From the NCBI RefSeq assembly GCF_000014125.1, contig NC_008593.1, positions 2,418,001 through 2,482,000 on the forward strand: a stretch of 64,000 nucleotides of DNA, in the 5' to 3' direction. This stretch comes from Clostridium novyi NT (GTDB lineage: Bacteria > Bacillota > Clostridia > Clostridiales > Clostridiaceae). The first letter of the stretch is position 1, and the number at the start of each line of letters is the position of its first letter. The notes under the pieces were generated by a model. That model ran no database searches. It was not told the DNA's origin and was given only the letters and a program-made list of their open reading frames with translations. The position numbers were made by a program, and so were the translations under genes. Positions 25,605 through 34,739 of the stretch are shown in pieces.

Positions 25605-26819
25605 TTACATAACTCTTCTTGCACAAGCATAGTCAGATCTTCCTGATAATGAACTTACTTTAACAACATCACCTGTTCTTGGAGCATGTATGTAACATCC
25701 GCCTCCTACATATATACCAACGTGGTGAACTGGGCTACCAAAGAATACTAAATCCCCTGGTTGTAAGCTATTTCTTGATACATAACTTCCTGTACCTGAT
25801 TGAGAACCTGATGTTCTTGGAAGTCCTATTCCAAAGTGTGCATAAACATAACAAGTAAATCCTGAACAGTCAAAAGAATTCGGACCATTTGCTGCCCATT
25901 TATATGGTACTCCTAGGAAATTATATGCATAACTAACTATTGCATTTCCTGAAGCTGGTGCAGAACTTCCTCTTGATGGTCTTGATGCAGGTCTTGAAGC
26001 AGGTTTTGAAGCTTGTGATGAACTAACTTGTGCTCTGCTACTACTAGATGAACTTGTTGAGCTTTTAGTTGCTACTGGTGCTACACTAGCAGACGCTGCA
26101 GCTTGTTGTCTCATTTGTTCAATTGCTTTCATTGTTGAATTTATTTGTGCTTGGTCTGTTTGTAATTTTCCAGCATATAAAGCTTCTTCTTTTTTAGCTT
26201 GTAGTATTATTGCATCTTGAGCTTTTTTATCTTGTTCACACTTTTTAACTTTTTCTTCTTGAGCTTTGTTTAGTGTAACAACCTTATTTTGTTCTGCTTT
26301 AAGCTTGTCCTGCTTTTGTTGTAAATCTGCTTGTTTAGTTCTTAGTTGTTTTACTATTTTCTTATCTAAATCACTTATTCTTTTAACAGCTTGTACCTTT
26401 TGGCATAAGTCTCCTAGGTTTTCAGCTCCAAGAATTACATCTAGGTATCCACCTACACCACCATTCATGTACATAGTTCTCATTCTTTGGTTGTATAATT
26501 CTTGTTCTTCTTTGATATCAGCTTTAGCCTTTTGGATATCCTTTTGTGATTTATTTATATCAGTTTGTAATGAGCTTATTTTTGATTTATTTGCTTCGAT
26601 TTCTCTCATTAAGTTTTCTATTTGATTATCATAACTTTCGATTTTAGAATTTAATGCACTAACTTTATCTTGAGCGTTTTTATAATTTATTTGATTTTGT
26701 TGTAAGCTATTTTGTTGTTGTTTTAATTTATCAGATAATGGACTTGCAATAACTGATGTTGTACTCATTGTAACTAACAATACCGCTGTAGCTACAACAG
26801 ATGCTATTTTCTTATGCAC
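25605..26819 (-). CDS. Secreted NlpC/P60 peptidoglycan endopeptidase with coiled-coil (CwlO/PcsB-like)
   Basis: The protein has 404 residues starting at GTG 26819, with GAGGAG about 10 bases upstream. A signal peptide (MHKKIASVVATAVLLVTMS...VIAS) is followed by a long coiled coil at ~27-235, rich in Lys, Gln and Asp. A Ser/Pro/Ala linker (SSSSSSRAQVSSSQASKPAS) follows. The catalytic NlpC/P60 domain is at ~290-404, with Cys in NSFDCSGFTCYVYAHFG, His in HHVGIYVGGG, and a third polar residue in CYIHAPRTG. The organisation matches CwlO/PcsB hydrolases, whose coiled coil is controlled by FtsEX. It should cut D-Glu-diaminopimelate bonds during wall growth or division. Confidence 0.93.
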   Translation of the reverse strand: MHKKIASVVATAVLLVTMSTTSVIASPLSDKLKQQQNSLQQNQINYKNAQDKVSALNSKIESYDNQIENLMREIEANKSKISSLQTDINKSQKDIQKAKADIKEEQELYNQRMRTMYMNGGVGGYLDVILGAENLGDLCQKVQAVKRISDLDKKIVKQLRTKQADLQQKQDKLKAEQNKVVTLNKAQEEKVKKCEQDKKAQDAIILQAKKEEALYAGKLQTDQAQINSTMKAIEQMRQQAAASASVAPVATKSSTSSSSSSRAQVSSSQASKPASRPASRPSRGSSAPASGNAIVSYAYNFLGVPYKWAANGPNSFDCSGFTCYVYAHFGIGLPRTSGSQSGTGSYVSRNSLQPGDLVFFGSPVHHVGIYVGGGCYIHAPRTGDVVKVSSLSGRSDYACARRVM

Positions 26820-26964
26820 TTTAAATCATCTCCTCTACCAATCTTTTTACATTTTCCATATACTCTATTCTTTATTATACCATCAAATAGGCAACATTTA
26901 CAGTGGAAATAGTATATTAATTTTCTTCAAGTAGTACACACAATACATATTTGTTAATTTTTTA

Positions 26965-27807
26965 TTACAAATTCAAAGAATGTTTATATATCTCTGATTT
27001 TGGAACCCCTCTATCTTTCGCAACCTTTTTTATGGATTCTTTTTTAGTTAACCCTTGATCTATGTATTTTTTTATATGATCTTCTATTGATAACTCCTCC
27101 CAAGCTTCCTGTTCTTCTTTGATTACCTCTTCTATACTCTTTCCTTCTACAACTAGAACATATTCCCCTCTAGTTTCATTTTCGCTGTAGTAATCAATTG
27201 CTTCTTCTAAAGTTAATCTAAGTATTTCTTCATGAAGTTTTGTAAGCTCTCTACATATTGCAATCCTTCTATTTCCTAGGTTTTCACGCAAAAATTCTAA
27301 AGTTTTTATAAGTCTATGAGGTGATTCATAAAATATTAATGTTTCTTGTCTATTTTTTAAATCCTCAATTATAGGTTTTCTGTCTTTGTTTTCTCTTGGA
27401 AGAAATCCTCTAAACAAAAACTTAGTAGTATCAAGCCCAGAATATACAAGGGCTGTAGTAACTGCTGTAGCTCCTGTTAAAACTTCAAATTCTATATTTT
27501 CTTCTATACATCTTTTTATAATTACACTTCCCGGATCAGAGATTCCAGGTGTACCAGCATCTGAAACTAACGCTACTTGTTTACAATTTTTTAACATATT
27601 AATAATGTCATCACTTTTTATATTTTCATTGAATTTATGATAACTTATCATTTGTTTTTTCATATTAAAATGATTTAATAGCTTTAATGTTTGACGTGTA
27701 TCTTCTGCTGCTATTACATCTGCATTTTCTAAAACTTCTAAAGCTCTTAATGTTATATCTTTTAAATTTCCTATAGGGGTAGGTACTACATATAGCTTTC
27801 CATTCAC
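26965..27807 (-). CDS. rsmI: 16S rRNA (cytidine1402-2'-O)-methyltransferase
   Basis: The protein has 280 residues from GTG 27807 (NGKLYVVPTPIGN), with GAGGTG 6 bases upstream. It is a tetrapyrrole-methylase-fold SAM enzyme. GKLYVVPTPIGNLKDITLRAL and DVIAAEDTRQTLKLLNHF are RsmI signatures. VALVSDAGTPGISDPG near residue 80 is the SAM-binding loop, followed by FRGFLPRENKDR and ESPHRL. It modifies C1402 in the decoding centre of the 30S subunit. It follows trmN6 by 21 bp in the same operon (yabB-yabC order in Bacillus). Confidence 0.95.
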   Translation of the reverse strand: MNGKLYVVPTPIGNLKDITLRALEVLENADVIAAEDTRQTLKLLNHFNMKKQMISYHKFNENIKSDDIINMLKNCKQVALVSDAGTPGISDPGSVIIKRCIEENIEFEVLTGATAVTTALVYSGLDTTKFLFRGFLPRENKDRKPIIEDLKNRQETLIFYESPHRLIKTLEFLRENLGNRRIAICRELTKLHEEILRLTLEEAIDYYSENETRGEYVLVVEGKSIEEVIKEEQEAWEELSIEDHIKKYIDQGLTKKESIKKVAKDRGVPKSEIYKHSLNL

Positions 27808-27828
27808 AATAAACACCTCATATTTTTT

Positions 27829-28572
27829 TTATTTTCTACAATATATCTTCTCAATTTGGTCCGAATATCCTCCATTATCATCATAAACATATATAGGTGG
27901 TTCCCACTTTAAAAAAGCTCCTCCATCTCTTTGCCCTTCTATTAAAACAATGTTAGGTGCTTTTTTTGTATTTGGATGAACCATTTGTATTCTTTTAGGC
28001 TCTATTTTATGCTTTCTCATAAGCGTTATAATATCTGCAAGTCTATCTGGTCTATGTACCATATACATTCTTTTATTATCTTTTAAAAGCGTTCTACAGG
28101 CTATTATTACATCTTCTAGATTACAACAAACCTCATGTCTTGCTATAGCCATTTTATCACTAGGGTTTACTATTCCCGAATTTGCTAACTTATATGGTGG
28201 ATTTACAGTTACAACATCTGCTTTAGGTAATTTCTTTAAAGCTTCTATGTTTTTTAAATCCTCACATATAAATCTAACTCTTTCTTCTAATTTATTAAAT
28301 TTAACAGATCTATCTGCCATCTCTACCATTTCTTCTTGAATTTCTATTCCTGTTATATTTGAAGCTTCAGTTTTTCCAGCAACAATAAATGGAACTATTC
28401 CTGTTCCACTACATAAATCTATTACATTAAATCCTTTTTTTACATTTGCAAAATTGGCAAGTAATACTGCATCTACTCCAAATCTAAATCCTTCTTTTTT
28501 TTGAATAACATGTATTCCATTTAATTGTAAATCGTCTAAAGTTTCTTCATTTTTTACTAAAGATAAGTCCAC
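27829..28572 (-). CDS. trmN6: tRNA1(Val) adenine-N6 methyltransferase-like (YabB/TrmN6)
   Basis: This is a 247-residue Rossmann methyltransferase. The SAM-binding DLCSGTGIVPFIVAGK is near residue 57, and the N6-adenine catalytic motif VTVNPPY is near residue 121. GFRFGVDAVLLANFA is typical of the TrmN6 group. It starts at GTG 28572. Bacterial members modify A37 of tRNA-Val, and target identity here is inferred from family and synteny. Upstream is the divergent lrgAB operon. Confidence 0.88.
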   Translation of the reverse strand: MDLSLVKNEETLDDLQLNGIHVIQKKEGFRFGVDAVLLANFANVKKGFNVIDLCSGTGIVPFIVAGKTEASNITGIEIQEEMVEMADRSVKFNKLEERVRFICEDLKNIEALKKLPKADVVTVNPPYKLANSGIVNPSDKMAIARHEVCCNLEDVIIACRTLLKDNKRMYMVHRPDRLADIITLMRKHKIEPKRIQMVHPNTKKAPNIVLIEGQRDGGAFLKWEPPIYVYDDNGGYSDQIEKIYCRK

Positions 28573-28731
28573 TTATATCACCACTTATTAAAAATTTATA
28601 CTAATCTTACTTTTAGGTAATATTATAACCTATATACTATTAAATTGTTAATAAAATATTTTATTTATTTACTTTTCAAACAATTGACCTTTTCACGAAA
28701 AAAAGTTATATTATATAACTATATTTTATTA

Positions 28732-28769
28732 ACCAAATAATTTTTTTCGCAATTATTTCTGGTTATTAA
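28732..28769. promoter_or_regulatory. Imperfect inverted repeat upstream of lrgA
   Basis: AACCAAATAATT and AATTATTTCTGGTT are near-complementary around a T-rich loop, 20 bp before lrgA. It could be an operator or a leader hairpin. Confidence 0.3.
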
Positions 28770-28789
28770 ATAAGAAATGAGGTGACGAT

Positions 28790-29140
28790 TTGAAATTATT
28801 ACGTCAAGCAGCATTAATTCTTGGACTTTATTTTTTAGGTGAAATAATTCAACGAGCATTTAGTCTTCCTGTACCAGGAAGTGTTATTGGTATGCTAATA
28901 CTTCTTGTTTTATTATGTACTGGTATTATTAAGATTGAAATGATTGAAGGGATAAGTAATTTTTTATTGGATAATTTAGCTTTCTTCTTCATACCTGCTG
29001 GGGTAGGCTTACTTGCTAGTTTTTCTATATTAAAGGGTAAAATACTTGCTATCGTATCAGTTTCTTTAATATCTACTGTAATTATAATTTCATGTACTGG
29101 TATAATAGTAGAATTTATGATGAAAGGAAGAACAAAATGA
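28790..29140 (+). CDS. lrgA: LrgA/CidA family holin-like protein
   Basis: This 116-residue membrane protein has about four hydrophobic segments. The start is TTG 28790 (KLLRQAALILGLYFLGE), with GAGGTGA about 5 bases upstream. LPVPGSVIGMLILLVLL and LDNLAFFFIPAGVGLL are the CidA/LrgA signature. The family affects autolysis and murein-hydrolase export; later work also links it to pyruvate and overflow-metabolite transport. Its stop overlaps the lrgB start (ATGA), so the two are translationally coupled. Confidence 0.93.
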   Translation: MKLLRQAALILGLYFLGEIIQRAFSLPVPGSVIGMLILLVLLCTGIIKIEMIEGISNFLLDNLAFFFIPAGVGLLASFSILKGKILAIVSVSLISTVIIISCTGIIVEFMMKGRTK

Positions 29141-29841
29141 GCGAACTTACATCAAGTCCTATTTTTGGAGTTTTGATTTCGTTAATTACTTTTGAAATTG
29201 GATGTATGCTTTATTCAAAAACAAAGCTTACTATTTTAAATCCATTGCTTATAAGTATTATTCTTACAATGATATTTTTAGTTAAGTTTCACATAAGTTT
29301 AGATTGCTATAATCAAGGAGGTCATATAATATCATTTTTCCTTGGACCTTCAACAATTGTTTTAGCAGTACCTTTATACAAGAAAATACACTTATTAAAG
29401 AAACATATTATACCTATATTCGTTGGAATATGCAGTGGTTGTTGTCTTGGAATAACAAGTGTAATATTATTATCTAGATTGTTTGGACTTGATAGCCCTA
29501 TTACAATATCTATGCTTCCTAAGTCTGTTACAACACCTATCGGAATTGAAATTTCTAAACAACTAGGTGGTATATCAGCAGTAACAGTTGGTGCTATTAT
29601 ATTAACTGGTATACTTGGAGCTGTAATCGGACCTACTGTTTTAGGACTAGTTAGAGTTAAAAATAAAATTGCAATCGGAATTGCAATTGGAACTGCATCT
29701 CATGCTGTGGGAACAACGAAAGCTGTTGAACTTGGAGAAACAGAGGGTGCTATGAGTAGCTTATGTATTGGAATCGCGGGTCTTGCTACTGTGTTTCTTG
29801 CACCTTTAATATATAACTTAATAAATATGATATTAAAATAA
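29137..29841 (+). CDS. lrgB: LrgB/CidB family membrane protein
   Basis: The protein has 234 residues from ATG 29137, overlapping the lrgA stop by 4 bases; an earlier in-frame start inside lrgA is not family-like. Signatures are LTSSPIFGVLISLITFEIG, FLGPSTIVLAVPLYK, MLPKSVTTPIGIEIS and ASHAVGTTKAVELGETEGAMSSL. Together with LrgA it forms the membrane complex controlling cell-wall hydrolase activity or metabolite efflux. No LytSR two-component genes are adjacent. Confidence 0.94.
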   Translation: MSELTSSPIFGVLISLITFEIGCMLYSKTKLTILNPLLISIILTMIFLVKFHISLDCYNQGGHIISFFLGPSTIVLAVPLYKKIHLLKKHIIPIFVGICSGCCLGITSVILLSRLFGLDSPITISMLPKSVTTPIGIEISKQLGGISAVTVGAIILTGILGAVIGPTVLGLVRVKNKIAIGIAIGTASHAVGTTKAVELGETEGAMSSLCIGIAGLATVFLAPLIYNLINMILK

Positions 29842-29875
29842 AAAAAGCCGTCTTAAAAGACGACTTCTTTTTTTA
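29841..29875. terminator. Bidirectional terminator between lrgB and ferredoxin
   Basis: AAAAAAGCCGTCTT pairs with AAGACGACTTCTTTTTTT. It serves convergent genes. Confidence 0.85.
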
Positions 29876-29878
29876 ATA

Positions 29879-30052
29879 TTATTCTTCAGCTGCGATAGCT
29901 CCAACTGGACAAACGTTTGCGCAGTTTCCGCAATCTATGCAAGAGTTTGCATCGATTTCGAATTGAGAATCTCCTTGGCTTATAGCTCCAACTGGACATT
30001 CAGAAGCACATGATCCACAGCTTACACAAGAATCACCTATTTTAAATGCCAT
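29879..30052 (-). CDS. 2[4Fe-4S] ferredoxin
   Basis: The protein has 57 residues from ATG 30052 (MAFKIGDSCVSCGSC), with AGGGAGG 8 bases upstream. Two canonical clusters are visible: CVSCGSCASECP and CIDCGNCANVCP, each CxxCxxCxxxCP, in the pseudo-symmetric clostridial ferredoxin layout. It is a cytoplasmic electron carrier for pyruvate:ferredoxin oxidoreductase, hydrogenase and similar enzymes. It appears to be transcribed alone; it sits inside what is otherwise the yaaT-yabB housekeeping run. Confidence 0.97.
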   Translation of the reverse strand: MAFKIGDSCVSCGSCASECPVGAISQGDSQFEIDANSCIDCGNCANVCPVGAIAAEE

Positions 30053-30149
30053 GAAAAACACCTCCCTAAAACTTTAAATGCACGCCCATATTTTATGTAC
30101 ATGCTATTAACATTCTATCACGTTTCATTACTTTTTTAAAGATAAATTT

Positions 30150-30353
30150 TTATACAAGGGCATATCCCATATCTTCTATCAATTCCCTTATTTCATCTAA
30201 GCTTATAAAGTAATTATCATATACTACATCTACTTTGCCATTTTCTTTTTTTACATAGCAAGCAATAATTCCTTCTTTCTTTCCTAAACATTTTGTTATA
30301 CTAGCTACATCTTTTTGGGAACGAATATTTGAAACATTAATAACTTCTCTCAT
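30150..30353 (-). CDS. Small HMA-like protein lacking the CxxC metal motif
   Basis: The protein has 67 residues. The pattern VSNIRSQKDVASITKCLGKKEGIIACYVKKENGKVDVVYDNYFISLDEIRELIEDMGY follows the beta-alpha-beta-beta-alpha heavy-metal-associated fold. The usual GMTCxxC loop is replaced by SNIRSQKD, so metal binding in the normal way is not expected. Cys22 and Cys32 are the only cysteines. The role is unknown; protein-protein contact or a relic chaperone is possible. It lies 12 bp after ricT in the same direction, so it is probably in that operon. Confidence 0.7.
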   Translation of the reverse strand: MREVINVSNIRSQKDVASITKCLGKKEGIIACYVKKENGKVDVVYDNYFISLDEIRELIEDMGYALV

Positions 30354-30365
30354 ATTTTTTCCTCC

Positions 30366-31280
30366 CTAGTCCTCTTTAAGTAGTTCCTTTATTATAGATT
30401 TATCTTCTATATCTTCAACTTCTAATTTAATATCTTCATCATTAATGTTATTTGAATACTCATATTCTCCTGATACTAAAGTTAAATCTTTAATCTTTAT
30501 TTGTTTTATTATATCTTCTCCATCAATGTCCTTAAGTTTAACTTTAACACTTTCGTTTACTACGGAATTTCCTACAACTAATCCCTGTCCATATGGTGTA
30601 TCTACTATAGAATCTACCTTTGGAAGTTCTTTTTTAATTTCTTCATATGTTTCTTGTTCATAGTTAAGACAACACATAAGTCTTCCACATATTCCTGATA
30701 TTTTTGTAGGATTTAAAGATAGGTTTTGTTCTTTTGCCATCTTAATTGAAACAGGTACAAAATCTCCTAAAAATGATGAGCAACACATACTTCTACCACA
30801 AGGTCCAAGACCACCTATCATTTTTGCCTCATCTCTAACCCCTATTTGTCTTAATTCTATTCTAGTTCTAAATACAGAAGCTAAGTCCTTTACAAGTTCT
30901 CTAAAGTCAACTCTTCCTTCTGCTGTAAAATAAAATATAATTTTGTTATTATCAAAAGTATATTCTACATCTATAAGTTTCATTGGAAGATCATGTTTTT
31001 CAATTTTGCTTAAACATATATCTAAGGCTTCTTTTTGTTTTTCTTTATTCTCTCTATCTTTTTCTATATCTTCTTCAGTTGCTTTTCTTATAACATTTTT
31101 AAGAGGTGTTACAACTGCCTCTTCTGTTATTTGTTTTGGTCCTATAACACAATGACCAAATTCTACTCCTCTTACTGTTTCTACTATTACGCAATCACCG
31201 TTTTTTATATCTATTCCATTTGGACTAAAATAATATATTTTACCTGATTTCTTAAATCGTATTCCTACAACTGTTATCAT
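30366..31280 (-). CDS. ricT: PSP1-domain protein RicT (YaaT)
   Basis: This is a 304-residue PSP1 C-terminal domain protein. VETVRGVEFGHCVIGPKQI, VDVEYTFDNNKIIFYFTAEGRVDFRELVKDLA and the cysteine-rich GLGPCGRSMCCSSFLGDF, then GICGRLMCCLNYE, are hallmarks. In Bacillus the RicA-RicF-RicT complex binds iron-sulfur clusters and, with RNase Y, guides mRNA maturation; it also affects sporulation and competence. It starts 1 bp after holB, so it is translationally linked. RicA and RicF genes are not in this window. Confidence 0.93.
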   Translation of the reverse strand: MITVVGIRFKKSGKIYYFSPNGIDIKNGDCVIVETVRGVEFGHCVIGPKQITEEAVVTPLKNVIRKATEEDIEKDRENKEKQKEALDICLSKIEKHDLPMKLIDVEYTFDNNKIIFYFTAEGRVDFRELVKDLASVFRTRIELRQIGVRDEAKMIGGLGPCGRSMCCSSFLGDFVPVSIKMAKEQNLSLNPTKISGICGRLMCCLNYEQETYEEIKKELPKVDSIVDTPYGQGLVVGNSVVNESVKVKLKDIDGEDIIKQIKIKDLTLVSGEYEYSNNINDEDIKLEVEDIEDKSIIKELLKED

Positions 31281-31281
31281 C

Positions 31282-32226
31282 TTAAACCTCCTGCATATTT
31301 AATAACATTACATCAAAAGCTAATGCTGGATTTACCCTGTTTTCTAAATTTTTTCTTACATCTGTTATTACATCTATAAATTTATTTAACTGTTTTAATG
31401 AATATATATTTGAAAGTTCCTTTATTTTTTCCACAACATCGTTATTTATAATTATTTCTGTAGTTCCAAGCTCCTTATATAATATTATATCTCTTATATA
31501 TGAAACAAAAGAACTAAGAATTTCTTGCCAATCACCTTTATATTTGAAGAAAAACTTTTCATACTCTTTTACAATGTATTTATCTTTCTTTTGCAATAAA
31601 AATAATATATCTAAGGTACTCTGTCTTATATCTTTAAAACTATGGTCCTCTAAAAATACTCTACATCGACCTGGAATACCATCACTAAATATTATTATCT
31701 GTTTTACCTCATCTTCACTTAAATCATGGAAATTGCATCTTATGTAGCTTTCCATTTCCTTCGATGATAGTCTTTTAAGTTTATGTATTTGACATCTTGA
31801 CCTTATAGTTTCTAACATCATTTCTAAATTTTGACTAAGTAATATTATTAAAACTCCATTGGGAGGTTCTTCTATAGTCTTTAAAAAAGCATTTTGAGCC
31901 TCTGTTGTCATCTTTTCTGCATTGTATACTATTACTACTTTCTTATCTCCCTCATAAGGCTTCTTGTTTACTTCTTTAATTATATCTCTTATGCTATCTA
32001 CTCCAATAGATTGCTTATTTTTTTCTATCTTCCATTTTATTATGTCTACGTAATCTCTGTCTTCATCTTTTCCTAAAACCTTTAATGCAATCTCTCTAGC
32101 AAGTAGACTTTTTCCTATTCCATCTTCTCCTACAATAAGATGAGCATGAGAAAACTTTCCCGTATCTATTGAATTTTCTATTTCTTTTTTTATTAATTCA
32201 TGACCTATTATACTCTCAAAACTCAT
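31282..32226 (-). CDS. holB: DNA polymerase III delta' subunit
   Basis: The protein has 314 residues, a clamp-loader AAA+ protein. SFESIIGHELIKKEIENSI is the N-terminal box. The P-loop-like GEDGIGKSLLAREIA is near residue 33. VVIVYNAEKMTTEAQNAFLKTIEEPP is near residue 97, and TIRSRCQIHKL follows. The C-terminal helical domain fits HolB of Firmicutes. It loads the beta clamp at the replication fork. Operon order gin-yaaO-tmk-darA-holB-ricT matches the Bacillus origin region. Confidence 0.93.
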   Translation of the reverse strand: MSFESIIGHELIKKEIENSIDTGKFSHAHLIVGEDGIGKSLLAREIALKVLGKDEDRDYVDIIKWKIEKNKQSIGVDSIRDIIKEVNKKPYEGDKKVVIVYNAEKMTTEAQNAFLKTIEEPPNGVLIILLSQNLEMMLETIRSRCQIHKLKRLSSKEMESYIRCNFHDLSEDEVKQIIIFSDGIPGRCRVFLEDHSFKDIRQSTLDILFLLQKKDKYIVKEYEKFFFKYKGDWQEILSSFVSYIRDIILYKELGTTEIIINNDVVEKIKELSNIYSLKQLNKFIDVITDVRKNLENRVNPALAFDVMLLNMQEV

Positions 32227-32241
32227 CTTATACCTCCAAAA

Positions 32242-32571
32242 CTATATCTTTATAAATTGATCAACGTCTACTACAAATACTGTCGCTCCGCCAACTTCTA
32301 CTTCAACTGTATATGGTACATATACTCCTGTTGTTGCAGTTACTGGTGAAGGCGTTGTAATAACTTGATTTCTTTTTCTGCATACATCTTTTATTATTGA
32401 AATAACCTTTTCAACTTCTTCTTTTTTTACCCCTATCATAAGTGTTGTATTTCCAGACTTTAAAAATCCTCCTGTTGTTGCAAGTTTAGTTACTCCATGT
32501 CCAGCCTCTGTTATAACGTCAATTAAATCATCAGCGTAGTTATCTTGTACCACTGCAATTACAAGTTTCAT
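32242..32571 (-). CDS. darA: Cyclic-di-AMP receptor DarA (PstA/YaaQ)
   Basis: This 109-residue PII-like protein includes KLVIAVVQDNYADDLIDVITEAGHGVTKLATTGGFLKSGNTTLMIGVKKEEVE. The KLATTGGFL and GNTTLMIGV segments are signature parts of the c-di-AMP pocket of DarA/PstA trimers. C-di-AMP signalling controls potassium and osmolyte balance; the DarA output itself is not well defined. It lies 15 bp upstream of holB, in the same operon. Confidence 0.95.
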   Translation of the reverse strand: MKLVIAVVQDNYADDLIDVITEAGHGVTKLATTGGFLKSGNTTLMIGVKKEEVEKVISIIKDVCRKRNQVITTPSPVTATTGVYVPYTVEVEVGGATVFVVDVDQFIKI

Positions 32572-32654
32572 TTTTATACCCCCTTAGATATACCTCCACT
32601 AAAATATAAATACTCTTATACTTATACTTATATTTATATTTTAACATATAAAGG

Positions 32655-33272
32655 TTACTTTAAAAAACCTTTTACCTCTTCAAAAACCTTATCTACTGGT
32701 TGATTTGCATTGATCTTTTTTATTCTGTTTGGATATTTTTCTAAAAGTTTAAAATATCCTTCCCTTACTTTTTTATGAAAGTCTAATGCTTCAAGGTCTA
32801 ATCTATTTACTTCTCTCTCATTGTTTTTTGATATTCTCTTTAGTCCTACTTCTGGTTCTATATCAAGATATAATGTTAAATCAGGCATATAACCATCTAT
32901 TGCAAACTCATTTATTGCCATAACCTCATCAATACCAATGCCTCTTGCATACCCTTGATATGCTAAAGATGAATCTATAAATCTATCGCATATAACTACT
33001 TTTCCTTCTTTTATAGCTGGAATAACTCTTTCAGCTAAATGCTGTCTTCTAGATGCTACATAAAGAAGCGCTTCTGTTCTTGCATCCATAGCTACGTTAT
33101 CCTTATTTAATATTACATCTCTTATTTGTTCTGATATATTAATACCACCTGGTTCTCTTGTTGATATATATTCTATATTATTTTCACTTAAATACTTTTC
33201 TATCATTTTAACTATTGTTGTCTTTCCTGAACCCTCTGGCCCCTCTAATGTTATAAATGCTCCTTTGTTCAC
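32655..33272 (-). CDS. tmk: Thymidylate kinase
   Basis: Tmk phosphorylates dTMP to dTDP. The 205-residue length is typical. The P-loop GPEGSGKTT is at residues 9-17. [15 protein letters not shown] contains the DRX-like Arg, and [21 protein letters not shown] has the substrate-binding Arg and Tyr. [17 protein letters not shown] is the lid. The start is GTG 33272 with GGGAGG about 7 bases upstream. It follows the yaaO-like decarboxylase gene by 27 bp. Confidence 0.96.
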   Translation of the reverse strand: MNKGAFITLEGPEGSGKTTIVKMIEKYLSENNIEYISTREPGGINISEQIRDVILNKDNVAMDARTEALLYVASRRQHLAERVIPAIKEGKVVICDRFIDSSLAYQGYARGIGIDEVMAINEFAIDGYMPDLTLYLDIEPEVGLKRISKNNEREVNRLDLEALDFHKKVREGYFKLLEKYPNRIKKINANQPVDKVFEEVKGFLK

Positions 33273-33299
33273 TGATGTTTCCTCCCAATTTTTTAAAGA

Positions 33300-34739
33300 C
33301 TACCTTTTATCCTTTAAAACTTTTATTTGTATCTTATTATTTTTAATTTTTACTCCGATTACATCTACCCCACTATTTAAGTAGTGTTTTATTTGCTCTA
33401 TTACTTGTTTATCTATTACTTCTCCAATATTCACTATAGGTATTCCTGGAGGGTATGGAACTATACTCTCTCCACACACACAACCTAAAGTATCTTCCAT
33501 ATCTATAATCTCTTTTTCTCTATCTATTACATCACATGGAGTAAACTTAATCTCTGGTATATTATAATTCAATACATCATAATATTCATCTTTTAGAAGT
33601 TCCAATGAACATTTTTTTAGGGCATTATATAAGATTTTAAAGTCATTCTCATCATTAAACGGCCCTAAAATAAGGACTACATTTTGACTATCATTCATCT
33701 CTACTTGGATTTTATTTTTTCTTAGGTATTTTGATAATTTTTCACCGCTATAACCTTTTTCAAGACTTATTACATATCTTGTTTCATCTAAATCTAAACT
33801 TCTATCATTTAAATCTTCCTTGCCTATAATGTGCATTCCTTCTATTTTATTTATTTTTTCTCTGTACTCATTTGCAAGTTTTATTAAACTATCATAATCT
33901 TTCTTGCCATATTCCTCTAAATAAAATCTAGCATAATCCATGGTACACATAAAAAGATAGGATGGACTTGTACTTAAAAAGCTATGGAGATAAAATTCAA
34001 CCTTATCTAAAATCGTCTCATCATTTACATGAAGATATGCCGTTTGAGTAAGACTTGGAAGTGTTTTATGAGAACTCATAACAACAATATCAGCTCCAAA
34101 GCTTACTGCACTTTTAGGTAAACTTTCAGTTACTCCAAAATGAGCACCATGAGCCGAATCAACTAATACTTTCATGTTTCTCTTTTTTGCCTCACTTATT
34201 ATAAATTCTAAATTAGGACAAACTCCATAATAATTAGGGTAAGTTACAACGACCCCCTTAGCATCTGGGTTTTCATTTAAAACTTTTAAAAAATGCTCCT
34301 CATCTATAGAAAGAGGAGCATTGTATTTGTAATTTATTTTATTTTTTATATATACAGGTTTTAACTTTCTTAAAATAATTCCGTTAAATATTGATTTATG
34401 ACAGTTTCTCTCAACGATTAACTTATCTCCTTCGTTAAAGGCTGAAAATATCATTGTTAAATTTCCGCTGGTACTTCCATTTACTAAGAAATAAGATTTT
34501 TTACTTCCATAATAATTAGATAATAACTCTTGTGCATCTTTTATTATTTCTTTTGCATCATGAAGATTATCTACTCCATCAACTTCAGTTATATCTATAT
34601 CAATAAAATTTTTTATCATTTTTCTTCCTATGTCTGTTGTCTCAAAACCTCTTTTTCCCTTATGCCCTGGCATAGAAAATCTTACATTGTTTTCATTAAA
34701 GTATCTTAATACACCTTCTACAAGAGGTAATTTCCCCAC
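33300..34739 (-). CDS. Orn/Lys/Arg decarboxylase-like PLP enzyme (YaaO/SpeA type)
   Basis: This 479-residue fold-type I PLP enzyme is of the short Orn/Lys/Arg decarboxylase class. RFSMPGHKGKRGF is the N-terminal signature. FLVNGSTSGNLTMI is the cofactor phosphate region. VDSAHGAHFGV carries the PLP-binding Asp-His. SSHKTLPSLTQTAYLHV has the Schiff-base lysine near residue 224, and the C-terminal ESIVPYPPGIP is characteristic. Bacillus YaaO sits in the same syntenic place; related SpeA is an arginine decarboxylase. The substrate here is uncertain. It starts at GTG 34739, inside the gin coding region (22-bp overlap), with AAAGGAGAG upstream. Confidence 0.85.
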   Translation of the reverse strand: MGKLPLVEGVLRYFNENNVRFSMPGHKGKRGFETTDIGRKMIKNFIDIDITEVDGVDNLHDAKEIIKDAQELLSNYYGSKKSYFLVNGSTSGNLTMIFSAFNEGDKLIVERNCHKSIFNGIILRKLKPVYIKNKINYKYNAPLSIDEEHFLKVLNENPDAKGVVVTYPNYYGVCPNLEFIISEAKKRNMKVLVDSAHGAHFGVTESLPKSAVSFGADIVVMSSHKTLPSLTQTAYLHVNDETILDKVEFYLHSFLSTSPSYLFMCTMDYARFYLEEYGKKDYDSLIKLANEYREKINKIEGMHIIGKEDLNDRSLDLDETRYVISLEKGYSGEKLSKYLRKNKIQVEMNDSQNVVLILGPFNDENDFKILYNALKKCSLELLKDEYYDVLNYNIPEIKFTPCDVIDREKEIIDMEDTLGCVCGESIVPYPPGIPIVNIGEVIDKQVIEQIKHYLNSGVDVIGVKIKNNKIQIKVLKDKR

